Origin: Pseudomonadota bacterium
GTDB lineage: Bacteria > Pseudomonadota > Gammaproteobacteria > Acidiferrobacterales > UBA6901
Direction of reading: 5' to 3'
Assembly: GCA_021785515.1 (NCBI GenBank)
Contig: JAJYEX010000006.1
Coordinates: 96,887-160,886 of the forward strand
Length of the DNA: 64,000 bases
Shown here: positions 10,230 to 20,701 of the stretch, piece after piece
How positions within the stretch are numbered: position 1 is the first letter of the stretch
How the letters are laid out: the number at the start of each line of letters is the position of its first letter
Notes under the pieces: generated by a model
Seen by the model: the letters and a program-made list of their open reading frames with translations, nothing else
The model's database searches: none
What the model was told of the DNA's origin: nothing
Program-made: the position numbers and the translations under genes

Positions 10230-11123
10230 GTGCCCTGGCTTCGCATACGCCTGAAAACCGGCCGTGAGCAGGCCGACAGCGTCTCCGAAGCCATGGAGCG
10301 TTGCGGCGCATTGGCGGTCATGCTGGAGGACGCGGGTGATGAAGCCCTTTTTGCCGGCCCTGGCCATGACAGCCCGCGCCTGTGGGCGCAAACCAGTCTG
10401 AGCGCGCTGCTGCCGGCGGACATCGAACCGACGCGGTTTGCAGATGAGGTGGCGGCACTGCTGGGCATCGACAAACCGCCGGCCTGGGAAACCGATCTGC
10501 TGCCGGACCAGGACTGGGAGCGGGTGTGGATGGACCGGTTCCAGCCGCTGCATGTCGGCGCAGACCTGTGGATCTGTCCCAGCTGGCTTGCACCGCCTCC
10601 GCCACCGGCGATATCGGTCGTGCTGGATCCCGGTCTCGCATTCGGCACCGGCACCCACGCGACGACCTCGCTGTGCCTGGAGTGGCTTGCAACCCACTCG
10701 CTGGCGGAATGCGAGCTCGTGGATTTTGGCTGCGGCTCCGGCATTCTGGCGATTGCCGCATTGAAGCTTGGCGCACGCAGCGCCTGGGCCATCGACATCG
10801 ATGATGGAGCGCTGGCGGTCACCTGCGAAAACGCCGTGCGGAACGAGGTGCACGGCCGCTTGACCGCCACGCTTCCGGACTCCCTTCCGGCCGGCATCCA
10901 GGCCGACGTCGTGGTTGCGAATATTCTGGCAGCCCCGCTGATCGAACTGGCGCCCCACCTGGCTGCACTGACCCGTACTGGCGGCGTACTGCTGTTGTCC
11001 GGAATGCTGGAACAGCAAGCGGCTGAAGTCGGGCTGCACTACTCGCGGAACTTCATCGTCGAGTCTTGCCAGCGCGACGGCTGGGCCCTGCTTGTATGCC
11101 GCAAGACTCCATCGGGCGACTGA
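10230..11123 (+). CDS. prmA: Ribosomal protein L11 methyltransferase
   Basis: PrmA trimethylates L11 using SAM. The 297-aa product starts at a GTG (VPWLRIRLKTG), matching the usual PWL-R/Q-L start of the family. It has the substrate-recognition N-domain, the LDPGLAFGTGTHATT motif and the SAM-binding VDFGCGSGILAIAALKLGA, then VVANILAAPLIELAP. It follows accC by 116 bases and precedes the zinc-ribbon gene by three bases. Confidence 0.95.
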   Translation: MPWLRIRLKTGREQADSVSEAMERCGALAVMLEDAGDEALFAGPGHDSPRLWAQTSLSALLPADIEPTRFADEVAALLGIDKPPAWETDLLPDQDWERVWMDRFQPLHVGADLWICPSWLAPPPPPAISVVLDPGLAFGTGTHATTSLCLEWLATHSLAECELVDFGCGSGILAIAALKLGARSAWAIDIDDGALAVTCENAVRNEVHGRLTATLPDSLPAGIQADVVVANILAAPLIELAPHLAALTRTGGVLLLSGMLEQQAAEVGLHYSRNFIVESCQRDGWALLVCRKTPSGD

Positions 11124-11126
11124 ATC

Positions 11127-11879
11127 ATGTACACCCGCTGCCCGCAATGCCAGACCATATTCAAGCTCTCCGAGGCCGAACGCACCGCACGTGGGGGCTT
11201 GGTGCGATGCGGCCGGTGCGCCACCGTATTCCAGAGCAACAATACGCTGCTCGCGGAACTACCTCGCAAGGAGACAACGGACACGCCTCAACCCGCTCGG
11301 GTCCGGGTCGAACACTCCGTGGACGCCACGGCCCCAGGCGCCGCCCCGGATCCCAAGATCGCGGAATTCCCGCTGCTTGGCCGTGTCCGACGGCCGCGCA
11401 CGCGCACGCCATTCTGGATTCTCGGCAATCTGCTGCTGCTGCTGCTGCTCAGCGCCCAGGGCCTGTATTTCTACGGCGCGACGCTTGCGCAGCGCTACCC
11501 GCCGCTCAGCCGGATTGCGACAGACATGCGACAGTGGCTGGGCCTGCGAACGGTGGCGCGGACCGATATCTCCCTGATCGACCTGGAAAGGGCTCAGATA
11601 GCCTTGCGCCCGAACCTTGCCAATGCGCTACGCATTACCGCAACGCTGGTTAATCGCGCGTCCTACAGGCAACCCTTCCCGCTGCTGGAGGTCACGTTCA
11701 ACGGAAACGGCGGCGAGGTGATTGCAAGACGCGTGTTTTACCCCCGCGAATACCTCGGCACAACCCCACCCCCCGCCGACATGCCCCCGAATGTTGCAGT
11801 TCCGGTCTCATTCGACGTGCTCAATCCCGGAAACAGAGCCGTCGGCTACGAAATCCAGATCTTCTCCGGCGGGCGGTAA
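11127..11879 (+). CDS. MJ0042-type zinc-ribbon and DUF3426 membrane protein
   Basis: A 250-aa protein of unknown function. The N-terminus is a zinc ribbon (MYTRCPQCQTIFKLSEAE and VRCGRCATVF, two CxxC pairs). A charged linker follows, then one transmembrane segment at about residues 95-113 (FWILGNLLLLLLLSAQGLYF), and a C-terminal DUF3426 domain that should be outside the cytoplasm. It sits between prmA and dusB, where this family is commonly found in gammaproteobacteria. I cannot assign a biochemical role. Confidence 0.85.
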   Translation: MYTRCPQCQTIFKLSEAERTARGGLVRCGRCATVFQSNNTLLAELPRKETTDTPQPARVRVEHSVDATAPGAAPDPKIAEFPLLGRVRRPRTRTPFWILGNLLLLLLLSAQGLYFYGATLAQRYPPLSRIATDMRQWLGLRTVARTDISLIDLERAQIALRPNLANALRITATLVNRASYRQPFPLLEVTFNGNGGEVIARRVFYPREYLGTTPPPADMPPNVAVPVSFDVLNPGNRAVGYEIQIFSGGR

Positions 11880-11967
11880 CTACTGTCCGTCAGCAGACAT
11901 ACGGAGTCCGGCGACACGGGACCACCGCGCGTCCTGGAACCTCTTCCCTGTATGCACAATTTGTGAG

Positions 11968-11973
11968 TATTAT
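11968..11973 (+). promoter_or_regulatory. Possible -10 element of the dusB-fis promoter
   Basis: TATTAT lies about 37 bases before the dusB start and is followed by a GC-rich discriminator (GCCGCCC), a feature of growth-rate and stringently controlled promoters such as that of E. coli dusB-fis. No good -35 box is visible, so this is tentative. Confidence 0.3.
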
Positions 11974-12009
11974 GCCGCCCTTTCCCTCTGCGACTTGAAC
12001 AAGACCTCG

Positions 12010-13008
12010 ATGCGACTGGGTCCCTGCACGCTGACGAACAACCTTATCGTCGCCCCAATGGCCGGGGTCACGGATCGCCCGTTTCGCCAGCTGTGTCGCA
12101 GGCTCGGTGCCGGCATGGCGGTTTCGGAGATGGTTTCGTCGAATTCACTTCTGTGGGGCAGCGAGAAAACCCTGCGGCGCGCGAACCATGACGGCGAACC
12201 GGAACCGAAGTCGGTGCAGCTCGCGGGAGCCGATCCGGCAATGATGGCCGAGGCAGCCCGTCACAACGTGGACCGCGGCGCGCAGATCATCGACATCAAC
12301 ATGGGCTGCCCGGCGAAAAAGGTCTGTAATGTACAGGCAGGATCCGCGCTGCTGCGCGATGAATCGCTGGTCGTGCGCATCCTCGAGGCGGTCGTGCGCA
12401 GCGTCGACGTTCCGGTATCGCTCAAGATCCGCACCGGCTGGGACCGGGATCACCGCAACGGCGTGCGAATCGCGCAGATCGCTGAAACAGCCGGGATCCA
12501 GGCGCTGGCAGTGCACGGCCGCACCCGTGCCGACGCTTTCCAGGGCGAGGCTGAGTACGAGACCATCGCGGCAATCAGGGCAGCTGTCCGCATCCCGGTC
12601 ATTGCCAATGGCGACATCGACTCTCCACAGAAAGCGAGGCAGGTTCTGGAGAAAACTGGAGCCGATGGCGTGATGATCGGCCGCGCCGCCCAGGGCCGGC
12701 CATGGATTTTCCGGGAGATCGCCCACTTCCTGCGCACCGGAACACTTCTGCCCGAACCGTCTCCTGAAGAGATCCGCGACATCTTGCTGGGGCATCTGTC
12801 CGATCTGTACGCATTCTACGGCGAACACCTGGGAGTACGCATCGCCCGCAAGCACATATCCTGGTACAGCAAGGGGTTCGTCGGGGGCAGCACCTTCCGG
12901 CATGCGATCAATCAGGCGGAAACGGCTGCAGTCCAGGTGGAGATGATCCAGGAATTTTTCGGGCGGCAGGCGGACGCGCTCGGGCGCACCGCCGGGATCG
13001 CTGCATGA
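12010..13008 (+). CDS. dusB: tRNA-dihydrouridine synthase B
   Basis: A flavoenzyme that reduces uridine at D-loop positions of tRNA. The 332-aa product begins MRLGPCTLTNNLIVAPMAGVTDRPFR, collinear with DusB; the upstream part of the open frame overlaps the previous gene and is not coding. The motif INMGCPAKKVCN carries the catalytic cysteine, and the FMN phosphate site is GVMIGRAAQGRPWIF. It overlaps fis by four bases (ATGA), the conserved dusB-fis operon. Confidence 0.95.
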   Translation: MRLGPCTLTNNLIVAPMAGVTDRPFRQLCRRLGAGMAVSEMVSSNSLLWGSEKTLRRANHDGEPEPKSVQLAGADPAMMAEAARHNVDRGAQIIDINMGCPAKKVCNVQAGSALLRDESLVVRILEAVVRSVDVPVSLKIRTGWDRDHRNGVRIAQIAETAGIQALAVHGRTRADAFQGEAEYETIAAIRAAVRIPVIANGDIDSPQKARQVLEKTGADGVMIGRAAQGRPWIFREIAHFLRTGTLLPEPSPEEIRDILLGHLSDLYAFYGEHLGVRIARKHISWYSKGFVGGSTFRHAINQAETAAVQVEMIQEFFGRQADALGRTAGIAA

Positions 13009-13250
13009 AGGAACACCACCGCAAGGGTCCACTCGCGTCCTGTGTCCGCAACGCCCTGGAACGCTACTTCCAAGACCTGGATGGCGAAAAGCCGGGCAGC
13101 CTGTACGCGCTGGTGATCAGCGAAGTCGAACGGCCATTGCTCGAAGCTGTCATGCATCACGCGCAGAGCAACCAGTGCAAGGCGGCACGGATGCTCGGCA
13201 TCAACCGCAACACCTTGCGCAAGAAACTCAAACTGTACGGCCTGGACTGA
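13005..13250 (+). CDS. fis: DNA-binding protein Fis
   Basis: An 81-aa nucleoid protein, shorter at the N-terminus than the 98-aa E. coli protein, as in many non-enteric gammaproteobacteria. The C-terminal helix-turn-helix AARMLGINRNTLRKKLKLYG is nearly invariant. It dimerises, bends DNA and activates rRNA promoters. Start and dusB stop share ATGA, so expression is coupled to dusB. Confidence 0.95.
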   Translation: MKEHHRKGPLASCVRNALERYFQDLDGEKPGSLYALVISEVERPLLEAVMHHAQSNQCKAARMLGINRNTLRKKLKLYGLD

Positions 13251-13391
13251 CCCGACTCAGGACTGCAACGGGCGGCGCTCACGGACACCGGGCATGCCCC
13301 CTTCCGGCCGGGTACGGGATCGACCGGTCCAGCGGTTTGGCCGCCGTAGTTTCGCCAACAACCGTCACTTCATATTTTTTAAAGAGGCATC

Positions 13392-14963
13392 ATGTCGAAA
13401 ATCACGCGCGCTCTGCTCAGCGTTTCGGAGAAGGCGGGCATCGTCGAATTTGCCCGGTTCCTGCATGCCCAGGGCGTTGAAATTCTATCAACCGGTGGAA
13501 CGGCCAGGATGCTCGCCCAAAATGGCGTTCCGGTCGTCGAGGTTTCCGACTACACCGGCTTTCCGGAGATGCTCGACGGCAGGCTAAAAACCCTGCACCC
13601 CAAAATCCACGGCGGCATCCTCGGCCGGCGTGACCTGCCGGCCCACCTTGCAGCCATGAAGCAGCATCAGATTCAGGCCATAGATCTAGTGGTCGTCAAC
13701 CTGTATCCCTTTGAGCAGACAGTGGCGCGCAAGGACTGCACGCTTGAACTGGCAATCGAGAACATTGACATCGGCGGACCGACAATGCTGCGCGCGGCCG
13801 CAAAGAACCACGCCGCGGTCACCGTCGTGGTGGACAACGCCGACTTCGGGGTCGTGACCGAAGAAATGAAGAATCACGGCGGCGCGGTATCAGACGCGAT
13901 GCGGTTTGCGCTGGCCGTAAAGGCCTTTGAGCACACGGCCCGCTATGACGGTGCCATCGCCAATTACCTCGGCACGATGGGATCCGACGGCACTCAAATG
14001 CATTTTCCCAGGACGTTCAACTTCCAGTGCGTAAAAGCGCAGGACATGCGCTACGGTGAGAACCCGCACCAGCCTGCGGCGTTCTACCGCGAGCACGCCC
14101 CGACTGAAGCCTGTATCGCCACCGCCACACAGCTACAGGGCAAGGAGCTCTCATTCAACAATATCGCGGATACCGATGCGGCGCTAGAATGCGTAAAGTC
14201 CTTTGACGAGCCGGCATGCGTCATTGTCAAGCATGCCAATCCCTGCGGGGTAGCGGTAGCGGATTCACCGCTAACCGCCTATGAACATGCTTACGCCACT
14301 GACCCCACTTCCGCATTCGGCGGCATCATCGCGCTCAACCGCGCCCTTGATGCAGCCACCGCGGCGGCAATCATCGACCGCCAGTTCGTCGAGGTGATCA
14401 TCGCCCCCTCGGTGATGATAGACGCACGTCCGGTGCTCGCCAGGAAACAGAACGTGCGCGTTCTGGAGTGCGGAGCATGGTCGGCTGAGCGGCCGCCTGG
14501 CCTGGATTTTCGGCGCGTGACCGGCGGGCTGCTGGTCCAGGAACGCGATAACGCCTCCGTAACCCGGTCCGGCCTGAAGGTGGTAACTCGACGCGCGCCA
14601 ACCACTGCGGAGCTTGAAGATCTCCTGTTTTCGTGGAAGGTCGTCAAGTTTGTCAAGTCCAACGCCATCGTCTACTGTCGGGACCGGCGCACCATAGGCG
14701 TGGGGGCAGGCCAGATGAGCCGTGTTTACAGCGCGCGCATTGCCGCGATCAAGGCGGCCGATGCCGGACTGGAAGTGCGCGGCTCGGTGATGGCCTCGGA
14801 CGCGTTTTTTCCGTTCCGGGACGGCCTGGACCAGGCGGCAGATGCCGGCGTTACGGCGGTGATTCAGCCGGGCGGCTCCATGCGGGACCAGGAGGTCATC
14901 GAAGCGGCCGACCAACACGGCATCGCCATGGTCTTTACCGGAATCCGCCACTTCCGCCACTGA
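13392..14963 (+). CDS. purH: Bifunctional AICAR transformylase/IMP cyclohydrolase
   Basis: Catalyses the last two steps of de novo IMP synthesis. The 523-aa product has the N-terminal MGS-like cyclohydrolase domain ([46 protein letters not shown]) and the C-terminal AICAR formyltransferase domain ([46 protein letters not shown]). AAAGAGG precedes the ATG. purD follows, a common purH-purD pairing. Confidence 0.97.
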   Translation: MSKITRALLSVSEKAGIVEFARFLHAQGVEILSTGGTARMLAQNGVPVVEVSDYTGFPEMLDGRLKTLHPKIHGGILGRRDLPAHLAAMKQHQIQAIDLVVVNLYPFEQTVARKDCTLELAIENIDIGGPTMLRAAAKNHAAVTVVVDNADFGVVTEEMKNHGGAVSDAMRFALAVKAFEHTARYDGAIANYLGTMGSDGTQMHFPRTFNFQCVKAQDMRYGENPHQPAAFYREHAPTEACIATATQLQGKELSFNNIADTDAALECVKSFDEPACVIVKHANPCGVAVADSPLTAYEHAYATDPTSAFGGIIALNRALDAATAAAIIDRQFVEVIIAPSVMIDARPVLARKQNVRVLECGAWSAERPPGLDFRRVTGGLLVQERDNASVTRSGLKVVTRRAPTTAELEDLLFSWKVVKFVKSNAIVYCRDRRTIGVGAGQMSRVYSARIAAIKAADAGLEVRGSVMASDAFFPFRDGLDQAADAGVTAVIQPGGSMRDQEVIEAADQHGIAMVFTGIRHFRH

Positions 14964-15016
14964 ATACCCATGCGCCTATACGCCTGTCATTTCTCCCCGG
15001 ACCTGGATAGTTGCCC

Positions 15017-16300
15017 ATGAAAGTCCTTATCGTCGGAGGCGGCGGACGCGAGCATGCGCTGGCCTGGAAAGCGGCACAATCCCCAAAGGCCGAAAAAGTG
15101 TTCGTCGCACCCGGGAACGCCGGAACCGCGCGCGAACCGGGATGTGAAAATGTCGCGGTCGCCGCCGATGATGTCGACGGGCTGCTACGTTTTGCGCGAT
15201 CCGCCGGCATCGATCTGACGATCATCGGCCCGGAAGCGCCCCTGGTGCTCGGTATCGTGGATCGCTTCCGGGAGGCAGGCCTGAGATGTTTCGGCCCAGG
15301 CCGAGTGGCGGCCCAGCTTGAAGGATCGAAGATCTACGCGAAGGAGTTTCTTGCGCGCCATTCGATACCGACTGCTGCCTACGGCAGCTTTACCGAGGCC
15401 GCTAAGGCCGAGGCCTATATACGGCACGTAGGCGCTCCGATCGTCGTCAAGGCGGACGGACTGGCAGCCGGAAAGGGAGTGGTTGTCGCCCAGACTGTGG
15501 AAGAAGCGACGGCGGCGGTGCGCGCCATGCTGGGCAACAACGCATTCGGTGATGCTGGCCAGCGGGTGGTCATCGAGGAATTTCTTACGGGGGAAGAGGC
15601 GAGCTTCATCGTGATGGCAGACGGGCAACACGTGCTGGCGCTAGCGACCTCGCAGGACCACAAGCGCCTGCTCGATCATGACCAAGGGCCGAACACCGGC
15701 GGCATGGGAGCCTACTCGCCGGCGCCGGTGGTCACAGCGGCGATCCACGACCGGGTTCTGCGCGAAATCATCGAACCCACCGTGCGCGGGATGGCTGCGG
15801 AAGGAAACCCCTATACCGGCTTTCTTTACGCCGGCCTCATGATCGACCTTGAAGGCAACTCCAAGGTGCTGGAATACAATTGCCGCTTTGGCGACCCCGA
15901 GACGCAGCCGGTGATGATGCGCCTTCAATCGGACCTGCTGACCCTGGTGGATGCGGCCATCGACGGACGCCTCGACCAGGTGCAGGCACTGTGGGATCCG
16001 CGACCGGCTTTGGGCGTAGTCATGGCGGCCGGCGGCTACCCCGGACCGTACCGTAAGGGCGATGTGATTTACGGACTCGATGCCAAGACCGGTGCAGGGC
16101 AGAAGGTTTTTCATGCGGGCACGACGCTCTCCGGCGGGCAGGTGCTGACCCAGGGCGGTCGCGTTCTGTGTGCGACTGCCCTCGGCGACAGCGTCGCCGA
16201 GGCCCAGCAACGCGCCTACGCCCTGGCTCACAACATCAGCTGGACCGGAGCCCAATACCGCACCGACATCGGCTACCGAGCCATCAGCCGCGGCGGATGA
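15017..16300 (+). CDS. purD: Phosphoribosylamine-glycine ligase (GAR synthetase)
   Basis: An ATP-grasp enzyme that joins glycine to phosphoribosylamine in purine synthesis. The 427-aa product begins [18 protein letters not shown] and has the ATP-binding and GARS signature [20 protein letters not shown] two codons upstream is in frame, but the ATG at 15017 matches the family. It lies 53 bases after purH and is probably cotranscribed. Confidence 0.96.
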   Translation: MKVLIVGGGGREHALAWKAAQSPKAEKVFVAPGNAGTAREPGCENVAVAADDVDGLLRFARSAGIDLTIIGPEAPLVLGIVDRFREAGLRCFGPGRVAAQLEGSKIYAKEFLARHSIPTAAYGSFTEAAKAEAYIRHVGAPIVVKADGLAAGKGVVVAQTVEEATAAVRAMLGNNAFGDAGQRVVIEEFLTGEEASFIVMADGQHVLALATSQDHKRLLDHDQGPNTGGMGAYSPAPVVTAAIHDRVLREIIEPTVRGMAAEGNPYTGFLYAGLMIDLEGNSKVLEYNCRFGDPETQPVMMRLQSDLLTLVDAAIDGRLDQVQALWDPRPALGVVMAAGGYPGPYRKGDVIYGLDAKTGAGQKVFHAGTTLSGGQVLTQGGRVLCATALGDSVAEAQQRAYALAHNISWTGAQYRTDIGYRAISRGG

Positions 16301-16372
16301 CGTTCCCGGCCCCGCGGGGAGATGGCCCGCCGTCCCTTTCACCGCAACCCGCTGGCTTCAGGGGTTTCCCTG

Positions 16373-16378
16373 TATAAT
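16373..16378 (+). promoter_or_regulatory. -10 element of a likely purE promoter
   Basis: A perfect TATAAT preceded by TG, about 49 bases before the purE ATG. A matching -35 is weak, so it could act as an extended -10 type promoter. It would start a transcript covering purE-tsaC-hemF. Confidence 0.45.
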
Positions 16379-16426
16379 CCGGAACGCGCAACCCGACCAA
16401 GCATTCAGTTCCCGGAGAACAAACTG

Positions 16427-16933
16427 ATGTCCACGCCTTTCGTAGCCGTTTTGATGGGGTCCGATTCCGACCTGCCGACAATGGAGACCACCGCCTCCGT
16501 GCTTACCAAGCTCGGAGTGGCGCACGAAATGAAGATCACCTCTGCTCATCGCACGCCGGACGTCACGCACGCGTACGTCAGGGATGCCGACGCGCGGGGC
16601 TGTGCCGTGTTTGTCGCTGCCGCGGGGCTGGCCGCCCACCTGGCCGGCACCGTGGCAGCGCTTACCGTGAAGCCGGTGATTGGCGTTCCCATGGAGGGCG
16701 GTCCTCTGAACGGAGAAGACGCGCTGCTCTCGACAGTGCAGATGCCCGGCGGAATTCCGGTAGCCTGCGTGGCCATTGGCAAACATGGCGCCAAAAACGC
16801 CGCCTACCTTGCAGCCGAGATCCTGGCCGTGAGCAACCCGACGCTCGCCAAACGGCTGGTCGAAGAGCGTGCCGCCAACGCGGCCGAAATTATTGCGAAG
16901 GACCGGGCGCTTCAGGCCAAGCAGGGAAAATAG
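16427..16933 (+). CDS. purE: N5-carboxyaminoimidazole ribonucleotide mutase, class I PurE
   Basis: Converts N5-CAIR to CAIR in purine synthesis. The 168-aa product has VLMGSDSDLPTM, TSAHRTPDV and AAAGLAAHLAGTVAALT with the family's active-site serines and histidines. The start at 16427 follows CGGAGAA; the open frame reaches upstream to 16322 but that part is unrelated. Class I PurE normally needs PurK to supply N5-CAIR, yet the next gene is tsaC, so purK, if present, is elsewhere. Confidence 0.96.
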   Translation: MSTPFVAVLMGSDSDLPTMETTASVLTKLGVAHEMKITSAHRTPDVTHAYVRDADARGCAVFVAAAGLAAHLAGTVAALTVKPVIGVPMEGGPLNGEDALLSTVQMPGGIPVACVAIGKHGAKNAAYLAAEILAVSNPTLAKRLVEERAANAAEIIAKDRALQAKQGK

Positions 16934-16934
16934 C

Positions 16935-17483
16935 GTGCCGAGACAGGACTTGCGGCGAGCGGCGGCGGTGATCCGCGCAGGAGGTATTGTCGCCTACGCG
17001 ACCGAAGCGGTATTCGGGCTGGGTTGCGATCCGCACCAGCCTCGTGCGGTCGCGCGGCTGCGTCAAATCAAGCAACGCAATTCCCGCAAGGGACTCATTT
17101 TAATCGCAGCAGATCCGGCGCAACTTATTCGCTATGTCCGCTCGCTGCCTGAGTGCGCGCTTGCAAGTTGGCCGGGGCCCCATACCTGGCTGCTGCCGGC
17201 GCGCGCAGGAGCCGTTCTGTCCCGGATATCCGGCCGATCCGGTTCAATCGCGGTACGGGTGACGGCCCACCGCCAGGCCGCGGCGCTTTGTCGTGCCTGC
17301 CGCATGGCCATCGTCTCCACCAGCGCCAACCGCGCCGGTCAGCGCCCGGCCCGCAATCCGCGCGAGGTGCGGCGCCGATTCGGCTGTCTCGTCGACTATG
17401 TGTTGCCAGGCCGGGTTGGCGGTCTACGGCGGCCAACCACCATCCGCGATGCGGTGTCCGGTCGCCTGGTACGCCCCGGCTAG
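16935..17483 (+). CDS. tsaC: L-threonylcarbamoyladenylate synthase, YrdC/Sua5 family
   Basis: Makes the threonylcarbamoyl-AMP used for the t6A modification of ANN-decoding tRNAs. The 182-aa product begins at the GTG at 16935, one base after the purE stop, and has the YrdC-domain segments GGIVAYATEAVFGLGCDP, LRQIKQRNSRKGLILIA, PGPHTWLLPA, SIAVRVTAH and IVSTSANRAGQRPA. The length fits the short TsaC form without the C-terminal Sua5 domain. hemF follows after 12 bases. Confidence 0.93.
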   Translation: MPRQDLRRAAAVIRAGGIVAYATEAVFGLGCDPHQPRAVARLRQIKQRNSRKGLILIAADPAQLIRYVRSLPECALASWPGPHTWLLPARAGAVLSRISGRSGSIAVRVTAHRQAAALCRACRMAIVSTSANRAGQRPARNPREVRRRFGCLVDYVLPGRVGGLRRPTTIRDAVSGRLVRPG

Positions 17484-17495
17484 CCCGGAACGCTG

Positions 17496-18404
17496 ATGGA
17501 CAGCCGCTGTATTCACGACGTCATAGTCTACCTGCAGGATTTTCAGGAACGGGTCTGCTCCGAACTGGCGCGCATCGATGGAACGCCACCGGCACGATGC
17601 GATTCCTGGCAACGCCCAGAGGGCGGTGGCGGCCGCACCCACATACTGACCGACGGTGCCGTATTCGAGCAGGCAGGCGTTGGATTTTCGCATGTGTACG
17701 GCGAGCGGCTTCCGCCTTCGGCCAGCACGCGGCGCCCGGAGCTTGCAGGATGTTCGTTCCAGGCAGCGGGCGTTTCAATTGTCATTCATCCACGCAATCC
17801 CTATGTGCCCACCACCCACTGCAATGCGCGCGTCTTCGTGGCAGACAGGCCCGGACAAGAACCGGTCTGGTGGTTCGGCGGCGGCTACGACCTGACCCCG
17901 TATTATGGCTTTGAGGAAGACGCCGTGCACTGGCACCGCGTCGCCCGCAAGGCGTGTGAACCGTTCGGGGCAGAATGGTATCCACGCTTCAAGCAGTGGT
18001 GCGACGACTATTTTTTTCTGAAACACCGCGGCGAGCCGCGGGGCATTGGTGGAATCTTCTTTGACGACCTCATCGAACCCGGATTCGAACGCTGTTTCGC
18101 CTTCCTGCGCTCGGTCGGCGACAGCTTCCTGCCCGCATACCTGCCGATCGTCGAACGGCGCCGCAGCACAGTATTCGGGGAACGCCAGCGCGACTTTCAG
18201 CTTTATCGCCGCGGACGCTACGTGGAATTCAATCTGGTGTACGACCGCGGCACCCTGTTCGGCCTGCAGTCCGGAGGCCGGACCGAGTCGATCCTGATGT
18301 CCCTACCGCCACTCGTGTGCTGGCGATACGACTGGCAGCCCGCGCCAGGAACAGAGGAGGCGCGCCTGTATGACATATTCCTCAAGCGCCGCGACTGGGT
18401 TTAG
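17496..18404 (+). CDS. hemF: Oxygen-dependent coproporphyrinogen III oxidase
   Basis: Decarboxylates coproporphyrinogen III to protoporphyrinogen IX using O2, in haem synthesis. The 302-aa product is collinear with Hem[63 protein letters not shown] and [33 protein letters not shown] (quoted in parts here; all are family signatures). Its presence implies aerobic growth capacity. It ends convergently with the slipin gene. Confidence 0.97.
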   Translation: MDSRCIHDVIVYLQDFQERVCSELARIDGTPPARCDSWQRPEGGGGRTHILTDGAVFEQAGVGFSHVYGERLPPSASTRRPELAGCSFQAAGVSIVIHPRNPYVPTTHCNARVFVADRPGQEPVWWFGGGYDLTPYYGFEEDAVHWHRVARKACEPFGAEWYPRFKQWCDDYFFLKHRGEPRGIGGIFFDDLIEPGFERCFAFLRSVGDSFLPAYLPIVERRRSTVFGERQRDFQLYRRGRYVEFNLVYDRGTLFGLQSGGRTESILMSLPPLVCWRYDWQPAPGTEEARLYDIFLKRRDWV

Positions 18405-18437
18405 TCGCGGTCTTCCCGGCCGGCCGCCACATTTCGT

Positions 18438-19199
18438 CTAGGCCTGGCTCTTCGCCAGGCTGTCGCGTAGCGTGGTCAGGATGTCCACGGGCAGCGGAAA
18501 CACGATGGTGGAGCTCCGGTCGCCGGCAATGGTGACCAGCGTCTGCAGGTAGCGCAGCTGCAGTGCCTGTGGATTCTGGCTAATGAGCTGGGCGGCCTGC
18601 ACGAGCTTTTCCGCCGCCTGAAACTCGCCCTCGGCGTTGATCACCTTGGCGCGCCGCTGGCGTTCGGCCTCGGCCTGCTGCGAGATGGCGCGTACCAGAA
18701 CGCTGTCGATGTCCACGTGCTTGATTTCCACGTTTGCGACCTTGATGCCCCAGGGTTCGGATGCCGTATCCAGGATTTTCTGAATATCGGAATTGAGCTT
18801 GTCGCGCTCGGCCAGCATTTCATCCAGCTCATGCTTGCCCAGGACGCTGCGCAGCGTGGTTTGCGCAAGCTGGCTGGTCGCCGCCTGAAAATCCTCCACC
18901 TGGATGATCGCGCGCTGCGGATCGATGACCCGGAAGTAGACGACTGCGCTTACCTTCACGGAAACGTTATCGCGTGAGATTACGTCCTGCGGCGGAACCT
19001 CGAACACTATCGTGCGCATATCCACCTTGACGGACTGCTGGATCACGGGAATCACGATGATCATGCCCGGGCCCTTCACTTTCCAGAACCTGCCAAGCTG
19101 GAAGACCACGCCGCGCTCATACTCGCGCAACACGCGTAACGCAGAGACCAGAAAAACCAGCACCACCAGCACAATGACGACCAATGACAGGAATTCCAT
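18438..19199 (-). CDS. Slipin, stomatin-like SPFH/Band 7 membrane protein
   Basis: A 253-aa protein with one N-terminal membrane hairpin (residues about 4-25), an SPFH domain ([33 protein letters not shown]) and a C-terminal coiled-coil region ([19 protein letters not shown]). Slipins form membrane microdomain oligomers and are usually partnered with NfeD-type proteases, as here: its ATG at 19199 lies one base after the nfeD stop, with AGGAGG inside the nfeD end. An upstream in-frame start (19232) lies inside nfeD and is less likely. Confidence 0.93.
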   Translation of the reverse strand: MEFLSLVVIVLVVLVFLVSALRVLREYERGVVFQLGRFWKVKGPGMIIVIPVIQQSVKVDMRTIVFEVPPQDVISRDNVSVKVSAVVYFRVIDPQRAIIQVEDFQAATSQLAQTTLRSVLGKHELDEMLAERDKLNSDIQKILDTASEPWGIKVANVEIKHVDIDSVLVRAISQQAEAERQRRAKVINAEGEFQAAEKLVQAAQLISQNPQALQLRYLQTLVTIAGDRSSTIVFPLPVDILTTLRDSLAKSQA

Positions 19200-19200
19200 G

Positions 19201-20571
19201 TTAGCTGACCTCCTCCCCGTACGGTTCAACAATCAGCACCAGGCCGTCCATGCCGACTACCTTGATTTTCTGACCATGCACCAGGGGACGGCTGGTGTGC
19301 GCCTGCCATTCCTCCCCGTGCACCCTTACCCGCCCACTTTTCTGAAAAGCGGCGAGCGCCTCGCCGGCCGACCCGATCATCTGTTCCCGCCCGCTGACTA
19401 CCGGCCGCCTGTGGGCCCGCAGCGCCAGGCTTGCAACGGTCATGATAAAGGCCGCGCTCAGCAGCGCCATGCCCCCGATCAGCCACCATGACGGTCCGAA
19501 TCCCGACGCCGCCGTGTCGAGCAGCATCACTGAGCCGATGACGAACGCGGCGGCGCCGCTCAGCCCGAGCGTGCCAAAAGCGGGCACGAATACCTCAGCC
19601 ACCATCAGGCCGATCCCGAGCAGCATCAGTCCCAGGCCAGCGAAACTTACGGGCAGAACCTGGAAGGCAAACAGGGCTAGGATCAGGGATATTGCCCCGA
19701 GCACCCCCGGGAACACCAGACCAGGATGCATCATTTCAAAAAACAGCCCATATACGCCCAGCAGGATCAGGACGTAGGCCATGCTCGGATCGGTAATGAC
19801 CGAGAGCAGGCGGCTTCTCCAGTCGGGTTCCAGACGAAGCACATGGGCACCCGCGGTATCGAGCCGCACCGAGCCCCCGGGGACACTCACCACACGCCCA
19901 TTGAGTCTGCGCAGGAGGTCGGGAACATTGCGGGCAACCAGATCGATTACGTGCAGCTTGAGCGCTTCTGCAGCCGGCAAGCTCACGGCCCCGCGTACCG
20001 CCTCGGTCGCCCATTCGGCATTGCGTCCGCGCAGCTGTGCCAGCGCACGGATGTATGCGGCGGCATCATTGACGATCTTGCGCGTTTCCGTTCCCACCAC
20101 GGGATAGACAGTGGATCGGGAAGCCTTGCTGCCCGCACCACCGTGCGAAGCACCGGCCCCCGATCCTGGCAGCAACTTGATCTCGACCGGCGTGGCAGCG
20201 CCGAGATTCGTGGCCGGCGCCATCGCCGCGATGTTGCAGGCATAGAGTATGTACGTGCCGGCACTCGCCGCGCGCGCGCCACCGGGGGCGACAAATCCGG
20301 CAACGGGAACCGGGGAGGCGAGAATGTCACGAATGATGCGGCGCATGGCCAGAACCAGGCCACCCGGAGTGTCCATACGCAGCACCACCAGCGTGGCATG
20401 AAGGGCCCGGGCACGCGCCAGTCCGTTATGCACGTACTCGCTGGTCGCCGGACCGATGGGGCCGCGAATATCGAGCTGCACAATCACAGGCTCCGCGGCA
20501 CAAACAACCCCCGAAGCCAGAATCAGCAGGGCCGCAAATACACACAGGACCGGCAGGCGCGGGTGCGACAT
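19201..20571 (-). CDS. NfeD-family membrane serine protease (ClpP-like plus NfeD domains)
   Basis: A 456-aa long-form NfeD. It has a signal peptide (residues 1-24), a ClpP/crotonase-fold protease domain with the oxyanion stretch MDTPGGL and the serine in [10 protein letters not shown], then about four transmembrane segments (residues about 245-375) and a C-terminal OB-fold domain ([18 protein letters not shown]). Long NfeD proteases of this type cleave stomatin or slipin C-termini in the archaeal model. The adjacent downstream slipin is the probable partner. Confidence 0.92.
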   Translation of the reverse strand: MSHPRLPVLCVFAALLILASGVVCAAEPVIVQLDIRGPIGPATSEYVHNGLARARALHATLVVLRMDTPGGLVLAMRRIIRDILASPVPVAGFVAPGGARAASAGTYILYACNIAAMAPATNLGAATPVEIKLLPGSGAGASHGGAGSKASRSTVYPVVGTETRKIVNDAAAYIRALAQLRGRNAEWATEAVRGAVSLPAAEALKLHVIDLVARNVPDLLRRLNGRVVSVPGGSVRLDTAGAHVLRLEPDWRSRLLSVITDPSMAYVLILLGVYGLFFEMMHPGLVFPGVLGAISLILALFAFQVLPVSFAGLGLMLLGIGLMVAEVFVPAFGTLGLSGAAAFVIGSVMLLDTAASGFGPSWWLIGGMALLSAAFIMTVASLALRAHRRPVVSGREQMIGSAGEALAAFQKSGRVRVHGEEWQAHTSRPLVHGQKIKVVGMDGLVLIVEPYGEEVS

Positions 20572-20701
20572 CCCGCTACATTACCAGCAACGCCACGAGT
20601 TGAGTAGAAACAAGCCTGCGGCAACGAACCGGCTATTGCGAGTCTGCGCTGGCGCAGCCCGCTCGCCAGGAAATCCGCGGGCAGAAATGGTCCTGTCCGG
20701 T

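Noticed and set aside
11722..12009. The upstream extension of the dusB frame
   Set aside because: It overlaps the end of the DUF3426 gene and has no resemblance to DusB; the family start is at 12010.
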